Source: Methylobacter sp. (GTDB taxonomy: Bacteria > Pseudomonadota > Gammaproteobacteria > Methylococcales > Methylomonadaceae). From it: a stretch of 54,680 bases of DNA. The translations under genes and the position numbers were made by a program. Where the stretch lies: NCBI GenBank assembly GCA_026399025.1, contig JAPLRU010000126.1:1-54680 (forward strand). The letters run 5' to 3'. The notes under the pieces were generated by a model. That model saw only the letters and a program-made list of their open reading frames with translations, made no database searches and was not told the origin of the DNA. Positions 46,084 to 54,680 of the stretch are shown piece by piece; the stretch's first letter is position 1; every line of letters begins with the position of its first letter.

Positions 46084-49000
46084 TCAAAGACCCAAAAGCC
46101 TGTCGGCTTCATGAATATCCAATCCCCCGCCATGCAGCTGTTGAAAAACCTCCAGCAGGGCGTCTTGCCGTACTGCGCCGCCCTGCTGCGCCGCGATATG
46201 CGCGGCCAGTTTGTTGACGGTCGCATGATCGAACACGGCCGTCGTCCGTAGCGCGACGCCCAGCTCACGGTTGGCTTGGCTAATGATTTCCAGCGCCAGA
46301 ATGGAGTCCACGCCCATATCGATGTAAGCGCAATCGGGGTTGATTTTTTCCGCTTCAACTTCAATCACCGCAGCGACAATGTGCCTGAGCTTTTGCGCCA
46401 GCATGTTTAGTTTTTCGTCATCTTCCGGCATATCCACAATGCTTGACGCCGCCATTGCCACCGGCTCCGGCTCTTCATGCAAAGAAATTCGGCCGTCGCT
46501 TTGCGCCGCAAATACGTTCTGGCTGACTCCCGTTTCAACCACAGGCGCCAAGGTTTGCACCGACACAAAACCTTCATCTTCCAGCAACCGTTGCCACATC
46601 GGGACACTGAGCAAGGGCGAGCCCGGCAGCCGGTTATGCCGATCTTCCGCCAGCCACCAGCCTTTCAGCAAGCCGAAGGTCAACGTGGAAAAGACATGAG
46701 TTTCCACCGCTTCATTAATAATAAATTTGCCGCCGATACGTAACAGCGACTTGGCGTTTTTCAGCGTGGCGTTCAGGTTGCGCGTGGCGTGCAGCACATT
46801 GGTCGCAATCAGCAAATCGGTGTTTTGGCGAGCAAATCCCTGAGCTTTGACCGCCTTTTCTATATCCAGAACATGAAAATCGACGAATATATAATGGCCG
46901 TACTGCTTTCTGCCGTGCTGAATGAACTTCAATGAAACATCGGTGTAGTCATAGCGAAGATAATCCCGATACGGCCCAATAGCCTTAAGCACCGCAGCGC
47001 TGGTGCCGCCGGTGCCTGCGCCTATTTCCAGCAGATGGAGTTTTTCGCCTTCGGACAGTTTGGGCAACCGTTCGCGAATGAAGGCCACGACCTCGTCGAC
47101 CACGAGCCGATTGTAATAATCCGAGATTGCGTTTTGCTGATAAATCTTCTCAACCAAAGCCATTGAAGCGTTCGGGAACATCACTTCGGTCGCCGGAATA
47201 TTGCCTTGCAAAATCGGGATCATAGTGTCCAGGCATCGCCACAACAACTGAAAGTTAGCGGCCAGTTCGGGATGTTTGTCGCACCAGTAATCAACGGTAT
47301 GCCGTTCAACTTGTTGCGAAACCCGCTCCATACTGCGTATCCTGTCGCCGTCAATGCTCAGATAACCCGCTTTTTGCAGAATGTCCAGCAATGCGTCATA
47401 CAGCAAATCGTACTCGGCAATCAGCCGGATGCGGGCTTTCAATTGGTCTTTGCCGTACTCTTCCTGAGCTTGTCGGAAGCAGCCCATTTGCTGAAATGCG
47501 TTCAGCAAACCGGCGCTGCCCAGCTCGGCCAAATCATCGAAAGCATCCGAATAGCGGACCAGCGGATCGATTGCCGGCTCGGTTTTTTCTAACGATTCGA
47601 CAGTTGTTTTTTCCACGTACCAGTACGGCTTTTTATCGAAGGGATAGGTCGGCAGGGAAATACGTTTTGCCGTCTGATGCCGGTACAACAAGGCTTCCCA
47701 GTCGATGTCGGCACCCGTCAGCCAAAGCTTGGCCAGTTGCTCGTAATCCGATAACGCCACAAGTACGGCAGCGTCAGCCGGAGCAACATTATCCCCGGCT
47801 TGGCCGGTAAAAAACACTGCGTCTCCCGGCTCCGCTTGTCCATTATGTTGCAAAAAGGCGCGCAGTTTCATGCCCACTTCCTGCTTGTGCTTGACGACAC
47901 AAACAAAACGTTCGGGCATCGCTTCCCTGCCCGTTTGCAAGGTGTAGGCAAAATCCTGCAACTGAAGCGCGTCTTGATGCTTTTCCCAAAACGCCAGTAT
48001 TTTTTCCACATAGCAAACCAGCCGCTCCGGCGTTTTAGCCGATATCGGGATAATGTACGGCCCCAATATCGGACTCGCGCTGTAGGCCGTTGACGGCGTA
48101 GCATAATCTTCCAGGATTACATGGGCATTGGCGCCGCCTGCCCCGAACGAGCTGATCGCGGCCCTTCTGGCTTGTCCGGCCTGCTTGGGCTCCCATTTCG
48201 CCAAGCTTTGCTGAACAAAAAACGGCGAATCGGCAAAATCGATTTTGGGATTAAGCTTTTGCGCATGCAGCGATGGCGCTAAGGTCTTGTGCTTCATCTG
48301 CAACAAGATCTTAGTCAATCCCGAAATACCTGCGGCCGCACCCAGATGGCCGATATTCGATTTTACCGAGCCTAAAGCGCAGGACTGTTTTTCGACCGCC
48401 GACTGCCCAGTGGCCTCGGCCCAAGCCCGGCACAAACCCTCAAACTCAACCGGGTCGCCCAACGCGGTTCCGGTGCCGTGCGCTTCGACATAGCCGATGC
48501 TGCCGGGGTCTATCTTGGCCTTGGCGAGGGCGAGTTTGATCAGCTCCGCCTGCGCTTTCGGATTAGGCACCGAATAGCCGTTGCTGCGTCCGCCGTGATT
48601 GACCGAGCTGCCCTTGATGACCGCGTAAATGGGGTCGCGGTCGGCAACGGCTTGCGCGAAGGGCTTCAACAGTACCGCGCCGACGCCTTCTCCGGGCACA
48701 AAGCCATCCCCTTTCTCGCCGAAACTGTGGCATTTGCCGCTAGGAGACAACATCTGGCCCTGACACATCGCCACGTATTGATGGGGATGCACATTAAACG
48801 AAGCGCCCCCGGCCAGCGCCATTGAACACTCGCGGTTGTTCAGACTCACGCAGGCCTGATGAATCGCGCTCAACGACGATGAACAGGCGGTATCGACCGG
48901 ATAGCTGGGGCCGTTAAGATTCATGAAATAGGACACCCGGTTGGCGATAGACCAAAGCCCGCTGCAAGGCGTATAAGAATTGCCTTTCTCCCACTCCTGC

Positions 49001-52000
49001 GGCCCCCACAGGGAGTAACCGTAATTGCTGATACCGGCAAAAACGCCGACGTTCATATCGCCGGTTTCCGCCAGTTTTTTGCGCGTATAACCGGCATCTT
49101 CAAACGCAGCCCATGCGGTTTGCAGGAATAAGCGCTCGCAAGGGTCGATCAACTTGGCTTCGCGCGGCGAAATGTTAAAAAAGAAAGCATCAAAGCAATC
49201 GATGTCGTCAACAAAACCGCCCTTTGTGCAGTACATTTTTCCGTGCATGGCCTGAGTGCGGTCCGGGTCGTAATACTCGTCCGGGTTCCAACGGTTGGGC
49301 GGAACTTCAGTGATCGAATCCCGGCCTGCCTTCAGGTTATCCCAGAAAGCTTCCAGATTGTCCGCTTCGGGATAGATACCGCTGACGCCGATAACCGCAA
49401 TGTCGAACGGGGCGTCATCGTCCCTATCTTGCCTGTTGCCCGCCTGACACGCTTGATTGCTCACAGGGGCCTGCGTTGCCGTATTCCCCGCGATACCGAC
49501 TTGTGCGGCCCTTTGGTAGATGTCGCCGACACTCGGCGTTTTTTTGGCTTCGGCCGCCGAGCAAGAGGCCTGTGCGACGCCGGTTTTATCCGCAACTGCA
49601 CAGGCCTTCGCCGGTACCTGCCGACCGGAGAGATACCCGGTCAACGCCGCCAAGTTAGGGTATTCAAAAAACAGCGTTGCCGATAGCGGCCCGAACCTAG
49701 CGATCAGTTTTTCATTGAGCGCGGTAATCATCAACGAATCCAGACCGAACTCATCGAGCTGACGGTAAACGCCGATTTCCTCGATCGGCAACGTGCTCAC
49801 ATCGGCAACGGCTTGTTTCAGGAACGCCTCAATATCCCGGCGCGCATTAACAAAAGTCATCGGGGCAAGCGTCTCTGCCGCAACAACTCCAGTACTTGGG
49901 GCGGCGTGTCCTATCGCTTCAGCCCTGCTGTAAATATCGCCGACGCCTGAAGACTGTTTGGCTGGGGTTGCCTGCGAAGTTGCTTGATTATTCGCCGAAC
50001 GGCCGGTGCTGTGTTCAAGCTCCGTCATCTTAGCCGACGCCGCTTGTGCAGTTGGTTGACGTGCCGAAAGATACTCGGTCAACGCCGCCAGATCCTGATA
50101 CTCGAAGAACAGCGTTGCCGACAGCGGCCCGAACCTCGCAACCAGCTTCTCGTTAAGCGCGGTAATCATCTTAAGCGCGGTAATCATCAGCGAATCCAGG
50201 CCGAACTCGTCAAATTGACGATGAACGCTGATTTTATCCAGCGGCAATCGGCTCACCTCGACAACGGCCTGTTTTAAAAACATCTCAATATCCCGGCATA
50301 CCGGCGCGGAAGAAGCCACGATTGCTTCTAAAACGCCGACGCTACGGGCGATGCCTTGGACGGCTGCGTGTCCTATCGCCTCGGCTTTTTGGTAAATATC
50401 GCCGACACCGGCCGCGGCTGTCCGACCGGATACCTGTTCGCTCACTGAGTGATCGGCGCTGTGTGCAAGCACGGCCACCGGTTGTGCGGCTTGCTGCCGG
50501 GTTGCAAGATACTCGGTCAATGCCGCCAGATTGTGATACTCAAAAAACAGCGTTGCCGACAGCGAGCCGAAGCGGGCGACCAGCTTTTCGTTAAGCGCGG
50601 TAATCATCAGCGAATCCAGGCCGAACTCGTCAAATTGACGATGAACGCTGATTTTATCCAACGGCAACCGGCTCACATCGGCCACGGCTTGTTTCAGGAA
50701 CGCCTCAATATCGTGGCGCACCGGCATAACGGTCTTTGCCTCGACACTATCGGCATTCCAAACGCCGTGTTCCGCGCTATTAAGCTGACCGACGGTTTCG
50801 GCTTGCCGGTAAATATTTTGAACATCGAAACTTTTGCTCTCGTTTTTTTTGACCCGTTGCGGCTCAGTAAACTGTTGTTCAACGAACTGCCGGATTTTTT
50901 GCCTGTTGCCGGTGAGAAACATGCATTGCGTCAAGCCGGATTGCAAAACGCTTGCCCAAGCCTGAATCCCGATCTCACTGGATAATCCGTGAACGCCCAT
51001 ATCGGCCGCCATGGTTTCCAGCTTGCTGTCGGCAAGCTGCATTCCGCCTTCCCGCCAAAGCGCCCAATTGACGCTGAACATGCGACTGCCGCCTATTCCG
51101 CCTTGCGCGGCGAAAGCGTCGAGAAAACCGTTGGCGTAGGCGTAATCGGCTTGCCCGACATTACCGATCACCGAACTGGCGGAAGAGAAGAAACTCAAAA
51201 AATCGACCTTTTCCCCCGCCAGCGCCTGTTCCAAACAGAGCGTTCCCTGAATCTTGGCGGCCAATACGTCCCGGCATTGGCTTTTGGTTTTTTTCAACAG
51301 GAAAGCGTCCTGTGCGCAACCGGCAAAATGAAAAATCCCGGCGATTCCGCCCAGTCGGCTTCTGGCTTGGGCAACTACATTTTTTGCCTGTTGCGCATCG
51401 GCAATATCGGCTTGCAGGTAAACGACTTCGCACCACGTTGAATTCAACTTTTGCAGCTGTTGCAATTTGTCCGCCGATAAGGGCCTGCGGCCGGTCAAGA
51501 AAACGCGGATGCGATTTTGCTGCGTCTTTGCCTGCCGCTGTAGATATTCGCAAAACAACAGCCCGAGTCCGCCCGCTCCGCCAATCAATAAATAAGTGCC
51601 CTGCTCTTTAAGCGCCAACGGTTTGATTGGCGCGTTGTCAAGATCGACGCTCCGCCAGATTTTTACTTCCCTGACCAATTCGCCGTTGGCATCGCGCCGG
51701 TAGCGGACTTCAACCTGATTGGCCGCGCCGTCTCGGTATTCCCTGTCCGCAATTTGGGGCAATAGCGCGGCTTGCGGTAATTCCAGAGTCTGACAAAAGA
51801 ACGCCGGATTTTCCCGATTCAGCGTTTTGGCAAAGCTTCCGATGGCTTGATTTAAAGCGTAATCCCTGGCTGTCGAGCGGACAAAAGCATAAATCACGCG
51901 GATTTTTTCCGGACGGGCTTTCTGTCCCATCAAAGCCTGAGCGATAAACAACATTGAATAAAAACCGCGATCCAGCTGCTCGGTCAGCTCATCAAACGGC

Positions 52001-54680
52001 TGTTGCGACCAACAATGCAAAATGCGCGTCGGCAGCAAATCGCGCTGTGCGAGAAGATCGGCCAGTTGCCGATAGTCTTCCGGTTCTCCCGCACGAATCT
52101 GAATAACAGCGTCAGCCCCCGGTACAGACCCTTGTGGAGCGACCGAAAAATCCTCGCCCGAAGTCACCAGCACCACCGGCGTATCTTGCCGGCCGGACAG
52201 ATCCTGTTGTCCGGAACCGAATATCAACAGCGGGCCGGTCGGATGGCTTTCAAGCGAAGGATTTAACGGCGATGGTTGCCAGCAAGGTTGCCACCAGGTT
52301 TCTTCCTCTATGCTTGGTCTAGGCATTGCAGCGCCCGGTGCCGCCTGGACTTTAGCCTGGGGCTGTAGCGTTTGCGGTACCGGGAACCAAAAACGGGAGC
52401 GGTCGAACGGATAGCCGGGCAGCGGGACGCGATAACGCACTTCGTCGGCGTACAGTTTCAGCCAGTCTATATCACGACCTTCCCGATACAACGCCGCCAA
52501 AGCATCCAGCCTTGCCAGCGTCTCCGGCAGCGGCAAACTGCGGGCATTGAGCTGCTTCAGCCATAGTTCCGCGTCGCCTGAAAGCTCGGACGTTTTGCGC
52601 GGCATGGCGTCGATGTCGGCTTCGCGCAATTGCCGGAGCAAGTCCTCGCGACTTTGGGCAACCAAAGCAAAACGCTGCCCGAAGTGCTCTCTACCTACAT
52701 GCAAGGTATAAGCAATATGCTCCAAGGAATATTGCCTTCCCTGCGTTTCCAGGCAGGCGGCCAGATCGTGTATTTTTTGTTTGAGCGAATAGTCGGTTTT
52801 TGCCGACAGGCAAATCAGCACCGGCCCTTCTCCCCTTACCGGCCTGGAGTCCAGCCGCACCGGCGATTCTTCCAATACCAGATGCGCATTGGTTCCGCTC
52901 AAGCCAAAGCCGCTGACCGCCGCCCTTCTTGGCAAATCCCCGTGCTTTTTCCACTCGCATAAGCGGGTATTGATATGAAACGGGCTGTCGGCAAAATCGA
53001 TATGCTCGTTGGCTTCGGAAAAATTCAGCAACGGCGGAATTTGATTATGGGCAAAGCATTGCAATACCTTGATAACGCCGGCAACACCGGCTGCCAGCGA
53101 AGCATGGCCGATATTGGTTTTTACCGAGCCCAGCAGGCAAAACCGCTTTTTGTCGGTGTAACGCCGGAACGCTTTGCTTAAGGCTTCAACTTCGACAGGA
53201 TCGCCCAGTTTGGTGCCGGTACCGTGCGCTTCGACATAGCCGATGGTTTCCGGATTAATGCCCGCCCGCTGATAAACCGCCACTTCCAGCTCGGTTTGCG
53301 ACAGCGAGCTCGGCGCGGTCATGCCGTTGGTTTTGCCGTCCTGATTGACGCCCGAAGCCTTCAATACGCCGTAAATATGGTCTTTATCGCGTATCGCGGC
53401 ATCCAGTTTTTTTAGCACAATCACGCCGACGCCTTCGCCGAACACAAAACCGTCCGCTTTTTGATCGAAAGCTTTGCATAGTCCGTCGGCTGCCAGCATC
53501 TGCGCTTTATCGGCGAGCGTATGAAAATGCGGCGTCGTGCAAAGATAGACGCCTCCGGCCAAAGCCATATCGCATTCGCCGGCAAGAATGCTTTGCCGGG
53601 CCGAATGCATCGCCACCAAAGAAGAGGAACAGGCCGTATCGATTGCAATGCTGGGGCCTTTAAGATTCAGGAAATAGGAAATCCGCGCCGGCACCACCGC
53701 CGGAGAATTTCCCCAGAACGACTGCGCTTCGCCGAAATAGCCGCTCTCGCGCATGTTGATCAGGTAATCGCTCATGCCGACGCCGGCAAAGACGCCGCAT
53801 GTCAGTTCCCGAAGCTGGGAGGGTGTATAACCCGCATCTTCCAGCGCGGCGTAGGATTCCTCAAGAAACAGGCGTTGCTGCGGATCGGCCTGTTCGGCTT
53901 CGGCGCCCGACCAATTGAAAAACAGCGGGTCGAACTGCTCGATGTCGTCCAGAAAACCCGCGCGGTAACCTTGCGGGAAACTGCCTTCGGCCCAGCGTCC
54001 CGTCGGCGGCTCGCTAATGCTGGATGTTCCTGAGGCCAGTTGCTCCCAAAATTCATGCACATTGCGGGAACCTGAAAACCGTCCCGACATGCCGATGATA
54101 GCTATGTCGTCCTGTTGCATTTCGGCTATGTTGAACGACCCAGAGGCTGCGGATTCGCTTTCTCTATTATCGGCTTCATCCGCCGATTGCGCTTCCGGTG
54201 CAGCGGCGACCTCCGGCGCGCTCAGGTGCTCGCGGTAATGGTCATAGATAAAAGCCGATAATTCGGTAACGCTCGGATAATCAAACAGGGCTGTGACCCG
54301 CACATTAATGCCGAACTGTTGGTTAATCAGGCTTAAAAAATCAATACCGGAAATCGAGTCCAAGCCGTAATCGGCAAACTGTTTTTCCATCACCAAGTGC
54401 CGGTCGTTCAAGCCCAGAATATGGAATATCGCATCCGTAACCTCTTGCTGAATCCGTTGTTTCAGTGTTTCCGGTTCGGGACGACTTGTTTGCCGAGCGA
54501 CAACCGGTTGCGCTGCCGCGGGTGTCGGATCGTTTGCAAACGCAGCTTCGGAACGCGCGGCCTTGTCTTCCCGCAGTTCCGCAATCAGGATATGCTGGCC
54601 CGGTCCCTTTTCAGCACCGCTCAAACCTTGCGGCGGAGCGACACTAAAACCTTGTTGCTGCAACAACGCGACCCACATCT
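46084..54680 (-). CDS. Trans-AT polyketide synthase (partial; N-terminal part beyond the window)
   Basis: The reading frame is open through the right edge. Counting residues from 54678: the last 40 residues of a C-methyltransferase; ACP (Ser108); KS1 (190-607, Cys350, both His present)-KR (790-1240, GGAGGLG, Tyr1179)-three ACPs (Ser1356, Ser1496, Ser1648); KS2 (1757-2190, Cys1932, EAHGTGT)-MT (2372-2727, LEIGAGTGGT)-ACP (Ser2792). The last 25 residues (VFQQLHGGGLDIHEADRLL) form an amphipathic helix of docking type. There is no AT, DH or ER. The three ACPs are near copies, each preceded by a VGDIY-AE-IGHAA-like linker; the middle one has a six-residue duplication. The second module has no KR, so its beta-keto group should persist. 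Confidence 0.94.
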   Translation of the reverse strand, partial: MWVALLQQQGFSVAPPQGLSGAEKGPGQHILIAELREDKAARSEAAFANDPTPAAAQPVVARQTSRPEPETLKQRIQQEVTDAIFHILGLNDRHLVMEKQFADYGLDSISGIDFLSLINQQFGINVRVTALFDYPSVTELSAFIYDHYREHLSAPEVAAAPEAQSADEADNRESESAASGSFNIAEMQQDDIAIIGMSGRFSGSRNVHEFWEQLASGTSSISEPPTGRWAEGSFPQGYRAGFLDDIEQFDPLFFNWSGAEAEQADPQQRLFLEESYAALEDAGYTPSQLRELTCGVFAGVGMSDYLINMRESGYFGEAQSFWGNSPAVVPARISYFLNLKGPSIAIDTACSSSLVAMHSARQSILAGECDMALAGGVYLCTTPHFHTLADKAQMLAADGLCKAFDQKADGFVFGEGVGVIVLKKLDAAIRDKDHIYGVLKASGVNQDGKTNGMTAPSSLSQTELEVAVYQRAGINPETIGYVEAHGTGTKLGDPVEVEALSKAFRRYTDKKRFCLLGSVKTNIGHASLAAGVAGVIKVLQCFAHNQIPPLLNFSEANEHIDFADSPFHINTRLCEWKKHGDLPRRAAVSGFGLSGTNAHLVLEESPVRLDSRPVRGEGPVLICLSAKTDYSLKQKIHDLAACLETQGRQYSLEHIAYTLHVGREHFGQRFALVAQSREDLLRQLREADIDAMPRKTSELSGDAELWLKQLNARSLPLPETLARLDALAALYREGRDIDWLKLYADEVRYRVPLPGYPFDRSRFWFPVPQTLQPQAKVQAAPGAAMPRPSIEEETWWQPCWQPSPLNPSLESHPTGPLLIFGSGQQDLSGRQDTPVVLVTSGEDFSVAPQGSVPGADAVIQIRAGEPEDYRQLADLLAQRDLLPTRILHCWSQQPFDELTEQLDRGFYSMLFIAQALMGQKARPEKIRVIYAFVRSTARDYALNQAIGSFAKTLNRENPAFFCQTLELPQAALLPQIADREYRDGAANQVEVRYRRDANGELVREVKIWRSVDLDNAPIKPLALKEQGTYLLIGGAGGLGLLFCEYLQRQAKTQQNRIRVFLTGRRPLSADKLQQLQKLNSTWCEVVYLQADIADAQQAKNVVAQARSRLGGIAGIFHFAGCAQDAFLLKKTKSQCRDVLAAKIQGTLCLEQALAGEKVDFLSFFSSASSVIGNVGQADYAYANGFLDAFAAQGGIGGSRMFSVNWALWREGGMQLADSKLETMAADMGVHGLSSEIGIQAWASVLQSGLTQCMFLTGNRQKIRQFVEQQFTEPQRVKKNESKSFDVQNIYRQAETVGQLNSAEHGVWNADSVEAKTVMPVRHDIEAFLKQAVADVSRLPLDKISVHRQFDEFGLDSLMITALNEKLVARFGSLSATLFFEYHNLAALTEYLATRQQAAQPVAVLAHSADHSVSEQVSGRTAAAGVGDIYQKAEAIGHAAVQGIARSVGVLEAIVASSAPVCRDIEMFLKQAVVEVSRLPLDKISVHRQFDEFGLDSLMITALKMITALNEKLVARFGPLSATLFFEYQDLAALTEYLSARQPTAQAASAKMTELEHSTGRSANNQATSQATPAKQSSGVGDIYSRAEAIGHAAPSTGVVAAETLAPMTFVNARRDIEAFLKQAVADVSTLPIEEIGVYRQLDEFGLDSLMITALNEKLIARFGPLSATLFFEYPNLAALTGYLSGRQVPAKACAVADKTGVAQASCSAAEAKKTPSVGDIYQRAAQVGIAGNTATQAPVSNQACQAGNRQDRDDDAPFDIAVIGVSGIYPEADNLEAFWDNLKAGRDSITEVPPNRWNPDEYYDPDRTQAMHGKMYCTKGGFVDDIDCFDAFFFNISPREAKLIDPCERLFLQTAWAAFEDAGYTRKKLAETGDMNVGVFAGISNYGYSLWGPQEWEKGNSYTPCSGLWSIANRVSYFMNLNGPSYPVDTACSSSLSAIHQACVSLNNRECSMALAGGASFNVHPHQYVAMCQGQMLSPSGKCHSFGEKGDGFVPGEGVGAVLLKPFAQAVADRDPIYAVIKGSSVNHGGRSNGYSVPNPKAQAELIKLALAKAKIDPGSIGYVEAHGTGTALGDPVEFEGLCRAWAEATGQSAVEKQSCALGSVKSNIGHLGAAAGISGLTKILLQMKHKTLAPSLHAQKLNPKIDFADSPFFVQQSLAKWEPKQAGQARRAAISSFGAGGANAHVILEDYATPSTAYSASPILGPYIIPISAKTPERLVCYVEKILAFWEKHQDALQLQDFAYTLQTGREAMPERFVCVVKHKQEVGMKLRAFLQHNGQAEPGDAVFFTGQAGDNVAPADAAVLVALSDYEQLAKLWLTGADIDWEALLYRHQTAKRISLPTYPFDKKPYWYVEKTTVESLEKTEPAIDPLVRYSDAFDDLAELGSAGLLNAFQQMGCFRQAQEEYGKDQLKARIRLIAEYDLLYDALLDILQKAGYLSIDGDRIRSMERVSQQVERHTVDYWCDKHPELAANFQLLWRCLDTMIPILQGNIPATEVMFPNASMALVEKIYQQNAISDYYNRLVVDEVVAFIRERLPKLSEGEKLHLLEIGAGTGGTSAAVLKAIGPYRDYLRYDYTDVSLKFIQHGRKQYGHYIFVDFHVLDIEKAVKAQGFARQNTDLLIATNVLHATRNLNATLKNAKSLLRIGGKFIINEAVETHVFSTLTFGLLKGWWLAEDRHNRLPGSPLLSVPMWQRLLEDEGFVSVQTLAPVVETGVSQNVFAAQSDGRISLHEEPEPVAMAASSIVDMPEDDEKLNMLAQKLRHIVAAVIEVEAEKINPDCAYIDMGVDSILALEIISQANRELGVALRTTAVFDHATVNKLAAHIAAQQGGAVRQDALLEVFQQLHGGGLDIHEADRLLGL
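49640..50740 (-). repeat. Tandem triplicated ACP-linker units
   Basis: Three units of about 420-460 bp, each encoding a linker plus an ACP with the identical EFGLDSLMITAL core. The two upstream units (around 50187-50255 and 50607-50675) are almost identical at DNA level over about 70 bp, differing at only a few positions; the third (around 49680-49800) has diverged more. This points to successive duplication or gene conversion. Confidence 0.85.
50153..50188. repeat. 18-bp perfect tandem duplication inside the middle ACP
   Basis: TTAAGCGCGGTAATCATC occurs twice in immediate succession (50153-50170 and 50171-50188). On the coding strand it turns SLMITALNEKL into SLMITALKMITALNEKL, adding six residues to helix II directly after the phosphopantetheine serine. 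The other two ACPs of the triplet lack it. Confidence 0.9.

Noticed and set aside
49640-50740. Triple ACP as a beta-branching station
   Set aside because: The ACPs lack the Trp expected six residues after the serine, and no HMG-synthase, ECH or related genes are in view. Genes outside the window could change this.
20301-54680. Cis-acyltransferase domains
   Set aside because: No GHSxG-type acyltransferase motif is seen in any module; the GHSGTN sequence after KS5 is the normal C-terminal KS motif.

Overview
The window looks like the chromosome of a gammaproteobacterium. The block accA-tilS-pyrG-kdsA-eno-ftsB-ispD-ispF follows the gene order known from Pseudomonas and relatives. The moderate GC content, HicAB, Uma2 and DUF29 genes and abundant small palindromic repeats would fit a gammaproteobacterial methanotroph (Methylococcales), but no gene here proves that assignment. 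No tRNA, rRNA, CRISPR array or transposase gene is visible.

Layout. Positions 1-3560 carry a late biotin operon (bioF-bioH-bioC-bioD), with a palindromic insertion inside bioH. Positions 3580-4194 hold a HicAB toxin-antitoxin pair whose antitoxin is frameshifted. On the minus strand follow tsaB (tRNA t6A modification) and a YoaA/DinG-type helicase (4216-7009). A Tat-exported multicopper oxidase (7276-8907) precedes the housekeeping block 9156-17702, which is interrupted by a Uma2-family gene and has hairpin repeats on both sides of ftsB. A DUF29 protein and a lipoprotein-like metallophosphatase follow; the phosphatase sits between two inverted copies of a 150-200 bp repeat.

Positions 20301-54680 (minus strand, running off the right edge) are a large type I polyketide synthase locus with no acyltransferase domain in any module, i.e. 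a trans-AT assembly line. In biosynthetic order: (upstream C-MT tail)-ACP | KS1-KR-ACP-ACP-ACP | KS2-MT-ACP // a PhyH-type dioxygenase gene // KS3-DH-KR-MT-ACP | KS4-KR-ACP | KS5-MT-ACP | KS6-KR-ACP // a free-standing luciferase-like flavin monooxygenase // KS7(His to Gln)-MT-ACP-ACP | KS8-ACP-TE. The product should be a multiply C-methylated, hydroxylated polyketide that is oxidised late in the line and released by the thioesterase. The trans-acting AT, the loading module and any regulators must lie outside the window.

The most striking points are a run of nine A residues at the junction of the last two PKS genes, where a -1 shift would fuse them and restore the KS8 N-terminus; the monooxygenase placed next to a condensation-deficient KS with an embedded methyltransferase and twin ACPs; a triple ACP with an 18-bp tandem duplication inside the middle copy; and palindromic repeats inserted in frame in both bioH and the 17-kb PKS gene.
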